Shown one piece after another: positions 25,406 through 34,623 of a DNA stretch of 47,691 bases. The DNA lies in the NCBI RefSeq assembly GCF_900142755.1, contig NZ_FRCA01000006.1, positions 227,412 through 275,102 on the forward strand, given 5' to 3'. Positions within the stretch are counted from its first letter, which is position 1; every line of letters starts with the position of its first letter. The notes under the pieces were generated by a model, which saw nothing but the letters and a program-made list of their open reading frames with translations, did not search any database and was not told the origin of the DNA. The DNA is from Halomonas cupida. Lineage in GTDB: Bacteria; Pseudomonadota; Gammaproteobacteria; Pseudomonadales; Halomonadaceae. The translations under genes and the position numbers were made by a program.

Positions 25406-27199
25406 TCAGTGCCCGTGGGCAACTCCCGCACCTCGCGGTACGCGCACACTCTCGACCAGTTCCTGAATTTCCTCGGGCGGCGCCTTGGTCACACGCGACA
25501 CCGCAAAGGCCACTACAAAGTGCAACATCATGCCCAGCGTGCCGATACCCTCCGGCGAGATGCCGAACCACCAGATCGAGGGATCGGTATTGATGAACTT
25601 GGTGTAGACGATGTAGCTGAAGGTGAACGTCAGACCCACGATCATGCCGACGATGGCACCTTCTCGGTTCATGCGCTTGTCGAAGATACCCAGCAGGATC
25701 GCCGGGAAGAACGAGGACGCGGCCAGACCGAAGGCGAAGGCCACCACCTGAGCCACGAAGCCCGGGGGATTGATACCGAAGTAACCGGCAATCACCACCG
25801 CGACAGCCGCAGCGGAGCGCGCTGCAATCAACTCTCCCCGTTCACTGAGGTTGGGGTTGATCTGCTTCTTGATCAGGTCGTGGGAGACTGCTGCCGAAAT
25901 CACCAGCAACAGACCTGCCGCCGTGGACAATGCCGCGGCCACACCACCGGCCGCCATCAGCGCTACCACCCAGGCGGGCAGGCCACCGATCTCCGGGTTG
26001 GCCAGTACGATGATGTCGCGATCGATGTAGACCTCATTGTCGCCTTCACTCGGAGTGTTGGTGACAACGCGCTGGCCATGTTCACCGCGCACGGGTTCCT
26101 CCAGAGGGCCAGCTTCATAGTCCGGCTTGCCCGCGAATGGGTCTCCGGCCCCCATCTGCACGCGGCCATCATCGTTCTTGTCCAGCCAGCCGATCAGACC
26201 GACCCCTTCCCAACTCTTGAACCAGCCGGGAATCTCCTCATAGGTGTTATTGTGCACTGCCTCGATGATGTTGGTACGAGCAAATACCCCGACCGCCGGA
26301 GCCGTGGTGTACAGCAGGGCAATGAAAATCAATGCCCAACCCGCACTGACACGTGCATCACGCACTCGCGGCACCGTAAAGAAACGCACGATGACATGCG
26401 GCAGACCAGCAGTACCGCACATCAGGGCAGCAGTAATGAAGAACACATTGATCATCGGCTGGCTGCCATCGGTGTAGGGAGTAATCCCCAACTCATCAAG
26501 CAGGCCATCGAGACGATCCAGAATGTACTGACCACTGTCATTGCCGGCGGCATCGACAAAGGTGGCACCAAGTCCTGTCTGAGGCAGAACATGCCCGGTC
26601 ATCATGATCGACAGGAAGACTGCCGGCACGATGAAGGCCGTAATCAGCACGCAGTACTGAGCTACCTGGGTATAGGTAATGCCCTTCATGCCACCCAACA
26701 CGGCATAGAAGAAAACAATGACCATACCGATGACGACACCAATATTGACGTCCACCTCGAGGAAACGGGCGAACACGATACCCGTACCACGCATCTGCCC
26801 GGCGACATAGGTAAAGGATACGAAGATGACACAGATGACTGCCACGGTCCGCGCCACATTCGAATAGTAACGATCGCCGATAAAGTCCGGCACCGTGAAC
26901 TTGCCGAACTTGCGAAGGTACGGTGCCAGCAGCATCGCCAGCATGACGTAGCCCCCCGTCCAGCCCATCAGATAGACCGAGGCGTCATAGCCGAGGTAGG
27001 CAATCAGGCCAGCCATGGAAATGAACGATGCCGCCGACATCCAGTCAGCGGCGGTCGCCATACCGTTGGCTGCCGGATGCACGCCCCCGCCGGCCACATA
27101 GAAGTCCTTGGTGGACCCTGCTCGCGACCATATCGCAATGCCGATATAGAGAACGAAGGACGCACCTACGAAGAGATAAGTCAGGAATTGTACATCCAT
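25406..27199 (-). CDS. Sodium:solute symporter, large subunit (SSS family, VC_2705-like)
   Basis: The 597-residue protein has about 13 membrane helices and belongs to the SSS family close to the acetate permease ActP. The N-terminal F-Y-V-A-G-G-G-V-H-P-x-x-N-G-M-A-T-A-A-D-W-M-S-A-A-S-F motif is typical. A large loop (about residues 310-390, rich in Asp/Glu/Gly) separates two membrane blocks and distinguishes this group from classical ActP. GGGAAG precedes the ATG. Together with the upstream DUF4212 protein it forms the two-part 'Na+/substrate symporter' of this subfamily; acetate or another short carboxylate is the likely substrate, from the neighbouring crbS. Confidence 0.92.
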   Translation of the reverse strand: MDVQFLTYLFVGASFVLYIGIAIWSRAGSTKDFYVAGGGVHPAANGMATAADWMSAASFISMAGLIAYLGYDASVYLMGWTGGYVMLAMLLAPYLRKFGKFTVPDFIGDRYYSNVARTVAVICVIFVSFTYVAGQMRGTGIVFARFLEVDVNIGVVIGMVIVFFYAVLGGMKGITYTQVAQYCVLITAFIVPAVFLSIMMTGHVLPQTGLGATFVDAAGNDSGQYILDRLDGLLDELGITPYTDGSQPMINVFFITAALMCGTAGLPHVIVRFFTVPRVRDARVSAGWALIFIALLYTTAPAVGVFARTNIIEAVHNNTYEEIPGWFKSWEGVGLIGWLDKNDDGRVQMGAGDPFAGKPDYEAGPLEEPVRGEHGQRVVTNTPSEGDNEVYIDRDIIVLANPEIGGLPAWVVALMAAGGVAAALSTAAGLLLVISAAVSHDLIKKQINPNLSERGELIAARSAAAVAVVIAGYFGINPPGFVAQVVAFAFGLAASSFFPAILLGIFDKRMNREGAIVGMIVGLTFTFSYIVYTKFINTDPSIWWFGISPEGIGTLGMMLHFVVAFAVSRVTKAPPEEIQELVESVRVPRGAGVAHGH

Positions 27200-27236
27200 G
27201 GAAAAGCTTCCCGTTGATTGACGTTATTTTTCGGGC

Positions 27237-27494
27237 TTACTGCTCGTGTACGTCGAACTCCTCATCGAGTTTATTCATCTTCCAGGCGTAGAAGATGATC
27301 AGCCCGATAAAGACGAAGATCGATCCCTGCTGGGCAAACCAGAAACCAAGCTTGAAGCCAAAGAAGCGTATGTTGTTGAGGACATCCACCAGCAGGATGC
27401 CAAAGCCGTAGGAGACGATGAACCACACGGCCAGACAGCCGAGAATGATCCTGACATTGCGTTTCCAGTAAGCCTGCGCACTCTTGTCCAGCAT
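27237..27494 (-). CDS. DUF4212 protein, small subunit of Na+/solute symporter
   Basis: The 85-residue protein has two membrane helices and the DUF4212 pattern: a W-K-R-N-V-R-I start, F-x-L-G-F-W-F-A-Q-Q-G-S-I-F-V-F in the second span, and Y-A-W-K-M-N-K-L-D near the end. Such proteins are always encoded just before the large SSS subunit, as here (37-base gap). GGGGAG precedes the ATG at 27494. It is the first gene of a minus-strand operon that probably runs through the DUF294 gene and perhaps to the small membrane protein. Confidence 0.93.
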   Translation of the reverse strand: MLDKSAQAYWKRNVRIILGCLAVWFIVSYGFGILLVDVLNNIRFFGFKLGFWFAQQGSIFVFIGLIIFYAWKMNKLDEEFDVHEQ

Positions 27495-27891
27495 AAGGCT
27501 CCCCTCAGAACGATGGTTTAAACACCGGATTCCGCCACGATATTGGCGGTCTTCTCGAAAAACAGCCTAGTCAAAAGGCGCTCTCCGCATAACGAGAACT
27601 TTAGTCGAAAGCAATGAATGCACCGCAACACATAATGTAAAAATTATTTATATTCAAAAGGTTAACAAAAGCTACGAAATATTAGCCGATGGTCTATCAC
27701 GACAAAGGTGCAATCCACGTTAGTCTTATATGAAGAATAATATTCTCGATAATTTCCGGTGATATTTCGTCATTCATCATCCACAAGGCAAACCGGGCCG
27801 CAGCACGGCACAATGATCGACAATCCTGCCCGCCCCCTGCCGGGGGAGCCGCCAATGCCCTAGAATGGCCGCTGATGTCGAGGAGGTGGCC
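27495..27891. promoter_or_regulatory. Divergent control region between the symporter operon and crbS
   Basis: This 397-base gap separates divergent genes. Its centre (about 27590-27780) is clearly AT-rich compared with the flanks, including AAAAATTATTTATATTC, as expected for promoter and activator sites. I could not assign a confident -35/-10 pair or a known operator. The crbS side ends in GAGGAGG, a strong ribosome-binding site. Confidence 0.5.
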
Positions 27892-30800
27892 ATGTTTCCC
27901 GGTTGGATATTGATACTTGTCTCGCTGCTGTACATTGCGGTGCTTTTTGCCATCGCCTGGCGAGGCGACCGCCGTGCCCGTCAGCAGGGTGCCAGTCGCC
28001 GCCGGCCGCTGGTGTATAGCCTGGCGCTGGCCATCTACTGCACCTCATGGACCTTTCACGGCGCAGTCGGGCAGGCGGCGACCTCGGGCTGGTCCTTTGC
28101 CAGTATCTTCGTCGGCCCGGTACTGACGTTACTGCTGTTCTGGCCGGTGCTGGCCAAGATGGTGCGGGTCGCCAAGCATCAGAATGTCACCTCCATCGCT
28201 GACTTCATCGCCTCACGCTACGGCAAGACCCAGTCACTGGCGGCCTTCGCCAGTCTGGTGGCACTGATCGGCACCCTCCCCTATATCGCGCTGCAACTGA
28301 AGGCCGTTTCGACCTCCTTCAACGTGCTGACGGAGGCATCGGACATCACCCGCTCGCCACTGTTCGGCGACACCGCCTTCTATGTCGCCATTGTCATGGC
28401 CATCTTCGCCATTCTGTTCGGCACCCGTCATACCGATGCCACCGAGCACCACGAAGGCCTGATCCATGCGGTGGCCTTCGAATCCCTGATCAAACTGCTG
28501 GCCTTTCTGGTCCTGGGCATCTACGTCACCTGGGGCATGTTTGATGGTCTCGGGGAGTTGCTGGCCATTGCCGATACTCAACTGGAGCTGCAACGCCAAC
28601 TGGCACAGCAGGACTTCGGTCAGAGTTTCTGGGCCCAGACTCTACTCGCCATGCTGGCCATCCTGTGCCTACCGCGTCAGTTCCACGTCACCGTGGTCGA
28701 GAATACCCACCGCGATGATGCCTCCCGGGCGCGCTGGCTGTTCCCGATGTACCTGGTGGTGTTTGCGTTCTTTGTACTGCCGCTGGCAGCGGCGGGCTTG
28801 ACCGTGTTTGCCGGGACCGACGTGTCACCGGATACCTATGTACTGTCACTGCCGATCGCCGCCAACCAGCCCTGGTTGACGCTGCTGACCTTCATCGGTG
28901 GGTTCTCGGCGGCCACCGGCATGGTGATCGTAGCGGCGGTGGCGGTGTCGATCATGATCTCCAACGAGATCGTGATCCCGGCACTGTTCCGGTTGCGCTG
29001 GTTCGATACCAAGGCGCGTGACTACGGTCGTCTGGTGCTGCGCGCCCGGCGCATCACCATTGCCGTGATTCTGGCCATGGCCTATGGCTTCTATCAGTTG
29101 ATCGGCGAGTTCACTTCTCTGGCATCGATCGGCATGCTGTCCTTTGCCGCCGCCGCCCAGTTCGCCCCGGCGCTGATCGGCGGACTGTACTGGAAGCGCG
29201 GCAACCGCCTGGGCGTCATTGTCGGCATGAATACGGGCTTCGCGATCTGGGCCTATACCCTGTTGCTGCCGGCCATGATCAATGCGGGTGTGCTGCCGTC
29301 CAGTTGGCTGGCCGGGGGCCCCTGGAACATCATCTGGCTGTCTCCTACCTCACTGTTCGGGCTGCACATCGGGGACCACTTTACCCACGGGGTGATGCTG
29401 TCGCTGGGCATCAACCTCGTCTCCTACATCTTCATTTCCCAGGTCACACCCCAGCGTGTCGTCGAACGCATCCAGGCTTCGCTGTTCGTGGACAGCGTCG
29501 AGACTCGCCAGACCTCGGTCAACCGTCCCTGGACCGGCGCCACCACCGTCGGCGACCTCAAGGTGCTGTGTCAGCGCTTCCTCAGTGCCAGCCAGGTCGA
29601 GCGTGCCTTCAGCGATTACGCTCGCCGCAACGGCAAGGCACTGGAAGACAGCAACCGGGCCTCGATCGATGTCATCCAGTTCACTGAGCGCTTTCTTGCT
29701 TCGGTATTGGGAGCTTCCTCGGCGCGCATCGTCGTCAACTCGGCACTGCAGGGACGCGGCATTGGCATCTCCGATGTCATCTCCATCGTCGACGAAGCCT
29801 CCCAGGTCCTCGAGTTCAACCGCGCCTTGCTGCAGGCCACCATCGAGAACATCAACCAGGGCATCAGTGTGGTCGACCAGAACCTCAGACTGGTGGTGTG
29901 GAACCAGCGTTATCTGGAGCTGTTTCGCTTCCCGGACCACTTGATCCGGGTTGGCGCGCCGATGGATAGAATCTTCCGCTACAACGCCCACAATGGCGAG
30001 TACGGCCCCGGAGATCCGGAAGAACACGTTCAACTGCTGCTCGACAATATCCGCGAGGGACAGCCGCATCGCTACGTGCGCTATCGTCAGGACGGCAGCG
30101 TACTCGAGGTCCAGGGCAACCCCATGCCCGGCGGCGGCTTCGTCTATACCTATCAGGACATTACCCAGCAGAAGCGCACCGAAGAGGCCCTGATCCGGTC
30201 GGAAAACAACATCCGCATCTATACCGACAATGTTCCGGCGCTGATTGCCTACTTCGATCGCGACTGCCGCTACCTGTTTACCAATCGCGCCTATGAACAG
30301 GCCTTCGATATCGATCGTAATGCGGTGATCGGCAAGAGTGTCAGCGATGTGATGTCTCCGGAAATGGCCGGAGCGCGTACCCCCTGGATCGAACGCACCC
30401 TGTCCGGCGAGCGTGTCAGTTTCGAGGTCTCGCTGACCCTGCCCCGGGAAGGCCTGCGTTACATGCTGGTCACCTATACCCCTCACTTCGGTGATAGTGG
30501 AGCCATTCTCGGCTTCTTCGCCCTCTACCAGGACATCACCGAACGGCGACGCGCCGAGATTGCGCTCAAGGAAACCAACGAGACGCTCGAGGAGCGAGTG
30601 CGCGAACGCACCCTGGCGCTGTCCGAAGCCAACGCAGCGCTACGCCAGGAAAACCGCGTGCGTGCCGAGGCCGAGCAGGCATTGCGTCAGGCCAAACAGG
30701 TGGCAGAGGATGCCAATGCCTCCAAGACACGCTTCCTCGCAGCCGCCAGCCATGACCTTCTGCAACCGCTCAATGCGGCGCGATTGTTCACTTCAGCGAT

Positions 30801-31836
30801 GTCCCAGAACATGGGGGCCGAGGACATGAAGCGCACCATCGGCCATATCGACAGTTCTCTGCAATCCGCCGAGGAATTGCTGAGCACCCTGCTGGACATC
30901 TCCAAACTGGATGCCGGCGCCCTGACGCCCAGACGTAGCCATTTTGCGCTCACCGACATCATCCGCCCGCTGCAGGCACAGTTCGCCGTGATGGCGGAGG
31001 ATCGTGGCCTGGACCTCAAGGTGGTCGGCACCGCGCTGTGGGTCGACAGCGATGCCCAGATGCTGCGTCGAATCATCCAGAACTTCCTGTCCAACGCCAT
31101 CCGCTACACCCAGGAAGGCAGAGTCCTGCTGGGCGTCAGAAGGCAAGGAGAGCGCGTACTGATCGAGGTCTGGGACAGCGGTCCCGGCATCCCCGAAGCC
31201 AAACAGTCGGAGATCTTCCAGGAATTTCGTCGCCTGGACCAGGCCTCTCGGCACAAGGAAAGCGAGAAGGGCCTCGGTCTTGGCCTGTCGATTGCCGATC
31301 GCATGAGCCGCGTACTGGATCACCCCATCCAGGTTCGCTCCTGGCTGGGTGTGGGTACGGTGTTCTCGGTCAAGGTGCCGCGCGTGGCGGCTCAGCAGAA
31401 GAGCAGTGAGCAGGAAGAGCGGCCCACACGGCGCGCCGGCAACAAGCTGGCCGGCCGCCGCATCCTGTGCATCGACAATGAGTCACTGATCCTGGAGGGC
31501 ATGAAGGCCATGCTCTCCGGCTGGGGCTGCGAGGTCTTCACGGCGACCTCCATCGGTGGCGCCAAATCGGTGCTGCGCCACCTCGACAGCGACCCCGATG
31601 CCATTCTGGCCGACTATCACCTCGACAACGAAGTGACGGGGCTGATGGCGCTGGATGCCTTGAGCGAACGCCTCAATGGCGCCGTACCGGGCATCGTGAT
31701 CACCGCTGATCGTACCGAAGAAGTCGCCGAGGAGGTCAAACGTGGCGGTTATCAGCTGTTGCTCAAGCCAGTACGCCCGGCAGCTCTGCGAGCTCTGTTG
31801 ACGCGTACGCTTCAGGCCAGCCGGGCACCTCGGTAA
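27892..31836 (+). CDS. crbS: CrbS/MxtR-type hybrid sensor histidine kinase with SSS domain
   Basis: The 1314-residue protein combines an N-terminal sodium/solute-symporter-like membrane domain (about residues 1-530, 12-13 helices), two PAS regions (about 640-770 and 775-895), a coiled coil (E-T-L-E-E-R-V-R-E-R-T-L-A), a HisKA dimerisation domain with His954 in A-S-H-D-L-L-Q-P-L-N, an HATPase domain (N-F-L-S-N-A-I-R, G-L-G-L-G-L-S-I) and a receiver with Asp1241 (A-D-Y-H-L-D). This is the layout of CrbS, which with response regulator CrbR controls acetyl-CoA synthetase in Vibrio and Pseudomonas. GAGGAGG fixes the ATG at 27892. No crbR or acs is visible here; the divergent symporter operon is a likely target. 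Confidence 0.92.
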   Translation: MFPGWILILVSLLYIAVLFAIAWRGDRRARQQGASRRRPLVYSLALAIYCTSWTFHGAVGQAATSGWSFASIFVGPVLTLLLFWPVLAKMVRVAKHQNVTSIADFIASRYGKTQSLAAFASLVALIGTLPYIALQLKAVSTSFNVLTEASDITRSPLFGDTAFYVAIVMAIFAILFGTRHTDATEHHEGLIHAVAFESLIKLLAFLVLGIYVTWGMFDGLGELLAIADTQLELQRQLAQQDFGQSFWAQTLLAMLAILCLPRQFHVTVVENTHRDDASRARWLFPMYLVVFAFFVLPLAAAGLTVFAGTDVSPDTYVLSLPIAANQPWLTLLTFIGGFSAATGMVIVAAVAVSIMISNEIVIPALFRLRWFDTKARDYGRLVLRARRITIAVILAMAYGFYQLIGEFTSLASIGMLSFAAAAQFAPALIGGLYWKRGNRLGVIVGMNTGFAIWAYTLLLPAMINAGVLPSSWLAGGPWNIIWLSPTSLFGLHIGDHFTHGVMLSLGINLVSYIFISQVTPQRVVERIQASLFVDSVETRQTSVNRPWTGATTVGDLKVLCQRFLSASQVERAFSDYARRNGKALEDSNRASIDVIQFTERFLASVLGASSARIVVNSALQGRGIGISDVISIVDEASQVLEFNRALLQATIENINQGISVVDQNLRLVVWNQRYLELFRFPDHLIRVGAPMDRIFRYNAHNGEYGPGDPEEHVQLLLDNIREGQPHRYVRYRQDGSVLEVQGNPMPGGGFVYTYQDITQQKRTEEALIRSENNIRIYTDNVPALIAYFDRDCRYLFTNRAYEQAFDIDRNAVIGKSVSDVMSPEMAGARTPWIERTLSGERVSFEVSLTLPREGLRYMLVTYTPHFGDSGAILGFFALYQDITERRRAEIALKETNETLEERVRERTLALSEANAALRQENRVRAEAEQALRQAKQVAEDANASKTRFLAAASHDLLQPLNAARLFTSAMSQNMGAEDMKRTIGHIDSSLQSAEELLSTLLDISKLDAGALTPRRSHFALTDIIRPLQAQFAVMAEDRGLDLKVVGTALWVDSDAQMLRRIIQNFLSNAIRYTQEGRVLLGVRRQGERVLIEVWDSGPGIPEAKQSEIFQEFRRLDQASRHKESEKGLGLGLSIADRMSRVLDHPIQVRSWLGVGTVFSVKVPRVAAQQKSSEQEERPTRRAGNKLAGRRILCIDNESLILEGMKAMLSGWGCEVFTATSIGGAKSVLRHLDSDPDAILADYHLDNEVTGLMALDALSERLNGAVPGIVITADRTEEVAEEVKRGGYQLLLKPVRPAALRALLTRTLQASRAPR

Positions 31837-31847
31837 GACAACAGGGG

Positions 31848-33335
31848 TCAGGTTCCGCAGAAGGTGCGCAGGACACGCTCACCGGGCTCCGGTGGCCGCA
31901 GCAGACTCTGGTCAGCCGGCGCTGACCAGGGGTTGGCCACTGCGGCGAGCAGGGTCTCGAACGGAGCCAGGTCGTCATGGTCGACCGCGGCTCGGATCAC
32001 ACCTTCGACCAGATGGTTGCGGGGAATCACCAGCGGGTTGCTGGACTGCAGTCGTGCCTGCAATGCCTCGCTGGCCCGGCCTTCCTCACTCAGGCGCTCG
32101 CGCCAGCTCGGCAACCAGGCATCCAGAGCGGCGTCGGCATTGAGCCGTTGACGCAGTGTCTGCTCACCTTCGCCCGGCTCGATGGCAGCCGCCAGTTCGC
32201 GGAAGCTCAAGGTGAAGTCGGCCTTGTCCGTCTGCAACACTTCCAGCCACTGCCCACCCAGGGCCAGGTCGCCTCCGGCCTCCGGCTCAGCCTCACGGGT
32301 CAGCCCCAGCTTGCCGCGCAGGACATCGGCCCAGGCCTGTTCATGACGCTCGCTGAAGCTCTCGATCGCCGCGGTAGCACGGTCGATGGCCCGCTGTTGA
32401 TCGTCATCGATCAGCGCCAGCAAGGTCTCGGCGAACCGCGCCAGATTCCACTGGGCGATCACAGGCTGGTTGACCCAGGCATAGCGCCCACGTTCATCGA
32501 TCGAGCTGAATACCGTCGCCGGGTGATACTCATCCATGAAGGCACAGGGGCCATAGTCGATGGTTTCACCGGAAATGGCGCAGTTGTCGGTGTTCATCAC
32601 CCCATGAATGAAGCCCAGCCCCTTCCACTGAGCGACCAGGCTCGCCTGACGACCGATGACCGCATCCAGCAGAGCCATGGCCTGCTCATCTTCCGGCAGA
32701 CCGACAAGCTCTGGATAATGGCGTTCGATGGACAGCGTGACCAGTAACTTGACCGCATCGATGTCGCCACGTGCGGCAAAGAACTGGAAGGTACCCACCC
32801 GCAGGTGGCTCGCGGCCACGCGGGTCAGGACTGCGCCGGGTTCCGGCAACTGGCGATGCACGCTTTCACCGGTGGCCACGGCGGCCAGGGCTCTCGTCGT
32901 CGGAACGCCCAGCGCATGCATGGCTTCGGAGACCAGATACTCACGCAACACGGGGCCAATTGGCGAACGACCATCACCACCACGAGAAAAGGGGGTGCGC
33001 CCGGAGCCCTTGAGCTGGACATCACGCAGCCTACCGTCGCGGTGCGCCAGCTCACCCAGCAACAGCGCTCGCCCATCGCCCAACTGAGGCACGAAATTAC
33101 CGAACTGATGCCCGGCATAGGCTGCCGCCACGGGGGTCACTCCCGGCGGCAGACGGGTACCCGAGAATATCTGAGTCGCCTCTTCAGCATCGAAGTCCCT
33201 GGGGTCGAACCCCAGTGCCTCGGCCAGCGAGTGGTTGAAAGCCAGCAGACGCGGTGCAGCTACCGGTGTCGGCTGACACTCGGCACGCATGCGGTCGGGC
33301 AGGGCAAGATACTGCTGTGAAAAACGGGGGAACAT
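31848..33335 (-). CDS. selO: Protein adenylyltransferase SelO (YdiU)
   Basis: SelO is a pseudokinase-fold enzyme that transfers AMP to Ser/Thr/Tyr of other proteins and is linked to redox stress in E. coli. The 495-residue product has G-H-Q-F-G-N-F-V-P-Q-L-G-D-G-R-A, the L-K-G-S-G-R-T-P-F-S-R loop and the metal/catalytic segment N-T-D-N-C-A-I-S-G-E-T-I-D-Y-G-P. It ends in T-F-C-G-T, with a Cys near the C-terminus as in other SelO proteins. The ATG at 33335 is preferred: the 207-base in-frame extension upstream encodes repetitive, unrelated sequence. It converges on crbS with an 11-base gap. Confidence 0.94.
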   Translation of the reverse strand: MFPRFSQQYLALPDRMRAECQPTPVAAPRLLAFNHSLAEALGFDPRDFDAEEATQIFSGTRLPPGVTPVAAAYAGHQFGNFVPQLGDGRALLLGELAHRDGRLRDVQLKGSGRTPFSRGGDGRSPIGPVLREYLVSEAMHALGVPTTRALAAVATGESVHRQLPEPGAVLTRVAASHLRVGTFQFFAARGDIDAVKLLVTLSIERHYPELVGLPEDEQAMALLDAVIGRQASLVAQWKGLGFIHGVMNTDNCAISGETIDYGPCAFMDEYHPATVFSSIDERGRYAWVNQPVIAQWNLARFAETLLALIDDDQQRAIDRATAAIESFSERHEQAWADVLRGKLGLTREAEPEAGGDLALGGQWLEVLQTDKADFTLSFRELAAAIEPGEGEQTLRQRLNADAALDAWLPSWRERLSEEGRASEALQARLQSSNPLVIPRNHLVEGVIRAAVDHDDLAPFETLLAAVANPWSAPADQSLLRPPEPGERVLRTFCGT

Positions 33336-33498
33336 GTCAACCTCGGCAGACGCTCTGGAGCACAGCTCCCATGACAACAGAGCACGATGGCAAAAGAAAC
33401 CGGCGGCAACAGAAACCGGGGAAAAGAGCCCGGTGGAAAAAGAGCCCGGTGAAAAGAACACAGTGGAAACAGGGCGTACAGGCAGGTGATACCGCCAA

Positions 33499-34179
33499 TC
33501 AGCTGGAAACGGCTTCGGCACGGCGCTCCATTTCACGCACACTGGACACGAAGTCGCTGAACCTTTCCCCCTGGATCAGTACATGATCACGCAGCCCCTG
33601 CTCCGCCGCCTCGGCATCCCCCCGCTCGATGGCCTCGAGGATGCGTGAGTGCTCATCCAACGAGCTCTGCATACGGCTACGCACCTGCAACTGAAGGCGT
33701 CGATAGGGTTTGAGACGTTGTTTCAGCGCCGTCGCCTCGGCGGCGAGGAAGGTGTTGTGACTGGCCGCATAGATGCAGCCATGGAAACCTTCATTCTCGT
33801 AGTAATACTCGTCACTGTCACCGGCCTCGGCCGCTGTCCGGCAACGCTCATAAGCGTTGCGCAACTCGCCGAGTTCATCAACGGTGATACGGCGCGCCGC
33901 CAGGCGCCCACACATGCCTTCCAGCTCAGCCATGACCTCGAACATCTCGATCAACTGGTCGAGCCCTACACGGGCCACGAAGGTGCCCTTCTTGGGTGAT
34001 ACCGTCACCAGGCCGCTGGCCACCAGTTGCTGTATGGCCTCTCGCACCGGTGTACGCGAAACACCATAGACGCGACAGAGTTCTTCCGGATCAAGGCGCT
34101 CACCCGGTACACGCCGACCATTGATGATGTCGTCCTCGAGCGAGTCTCTGAGCCGCTGGGCGTTGGATGGTTTCTTCAT
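33499..34179 (-). CDS. GntR-family (FCD/FadR subfamily) regulator, probably of malonate use
   Basis: The 226-residue protein has an N-terminal winged helix (about residues 8-72: P-G-E-R-L-D-P-E-E-L-C and S-R-T-P-V-R-E-A-I-Q-Q-L) and an all-helical FCD effector domain (about 80-210). FCD proteins bind small carboxylates, often with a metal held by Asp/His residues. It is divergent from the TRAP/malonate operon, in the position of MatR of Sinorhizobium, so it most likely represses that operon until malonate or malonyl-CoA binds; this is inferred from position. The shared 444-base region holds a good palindromic operator candidate (34351-34366). Confidence 0.9.
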   Translation of the reverse strand: MKKPSNAQRLRDSLEDDIINGRRVPGERLDPEELCRVYGVSRTPVREAIQQLVASGLVTVSPKKGTFVARVGLDQLIEMFEVMAELEGMCGRLAARRITVDELGELRNAYERCRTAAEAGDSDEYYYENEGFHGCIYAASHNTFLAAEATALKQRLKPYRRLQLQVRSRMQSSLDEHSRILEAIERGDAEAAEQGLRDHVLIQGERFSDFVSSVREMERRAEAVSS

Positions 34180-34623
34180 TCCCTACCCCTTCTGCCTCTA
34201 TGGTCACATGCCGGTCGGATCGCAGGTATTGCCGCTGTACACAGCAACCACCTCCGCTCCATTGTACATCCTCAACGAAGTGCAACGGACAGGACCCACA
34301 CCACCATGGTCTAACACGCTGTAGATTGACACTGATATACCTGACAGCTATTGAAGTATACATCAATGTGATTGATACATTTCACAACGCCAACATTTCA
34401 CAACGCCACCGAGGCCATACTGACCTGACATAACCTTCAACCACTGCGACTGCATCTGTCGCTACCGGCCACTCACCCATTCGAAAACCGTATTGCGCAA
34501 GGTACCAACTCGAACCCCATTGGCTCGACCAGCACCAGTTCGATCAGAACCAGCTGACCAGCACTATGCTTCTTGATGAAAGCGTCCTGTCACCACAACA
34601 ACAATGTCGACCAGGAGTCCCTC
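34180..34623. promoter_or_regulatory. Divergent control region of the malonate locus
   Basis: A 444-base gap between the GntR gene and the TRAP operon, with no credible gene. Its middle (about 34320-34430) is AT-rich and contains the palindrome described separately, and a related half-site ATTGATACAT follows at 34371-34380. I could not assign a start site with confidence. Confidence 0.55.
34351..34366. promoter_or_regulatory. Candidate GntR operator, TTGAAGTATACATCAA
   Basis: A 16-bp inverted repeat of the form TTGA-n-GTATAC-n-TCAA, symmetric at 14 of 16 positions. FadR-subfamily regulators bind short palindromes of this kind, often with a GTATAC-like or TGGTnnACCA-like core. It lies in the divergent region next to the regulator gene. 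Confidence 0.6.

Noticed and set aside
25406..27199. Calling the large symporter ActP itself
   Set aside because: It has the long internal loop and a DUF4212 partner of the VC_2705-like subfamily rather than the classic ActP/YjcH layout, so only the subfamily is claimed.
33336..33542. N-terminal extension of selO by 69 codons
   Set aside because: The extra sequence is a purine-rich imperfect repeat (GAAAAAGAGCCCGGTG type) encoding low-complexity residues outside the family, and an ATG with GAGG upstream exists at 33335.
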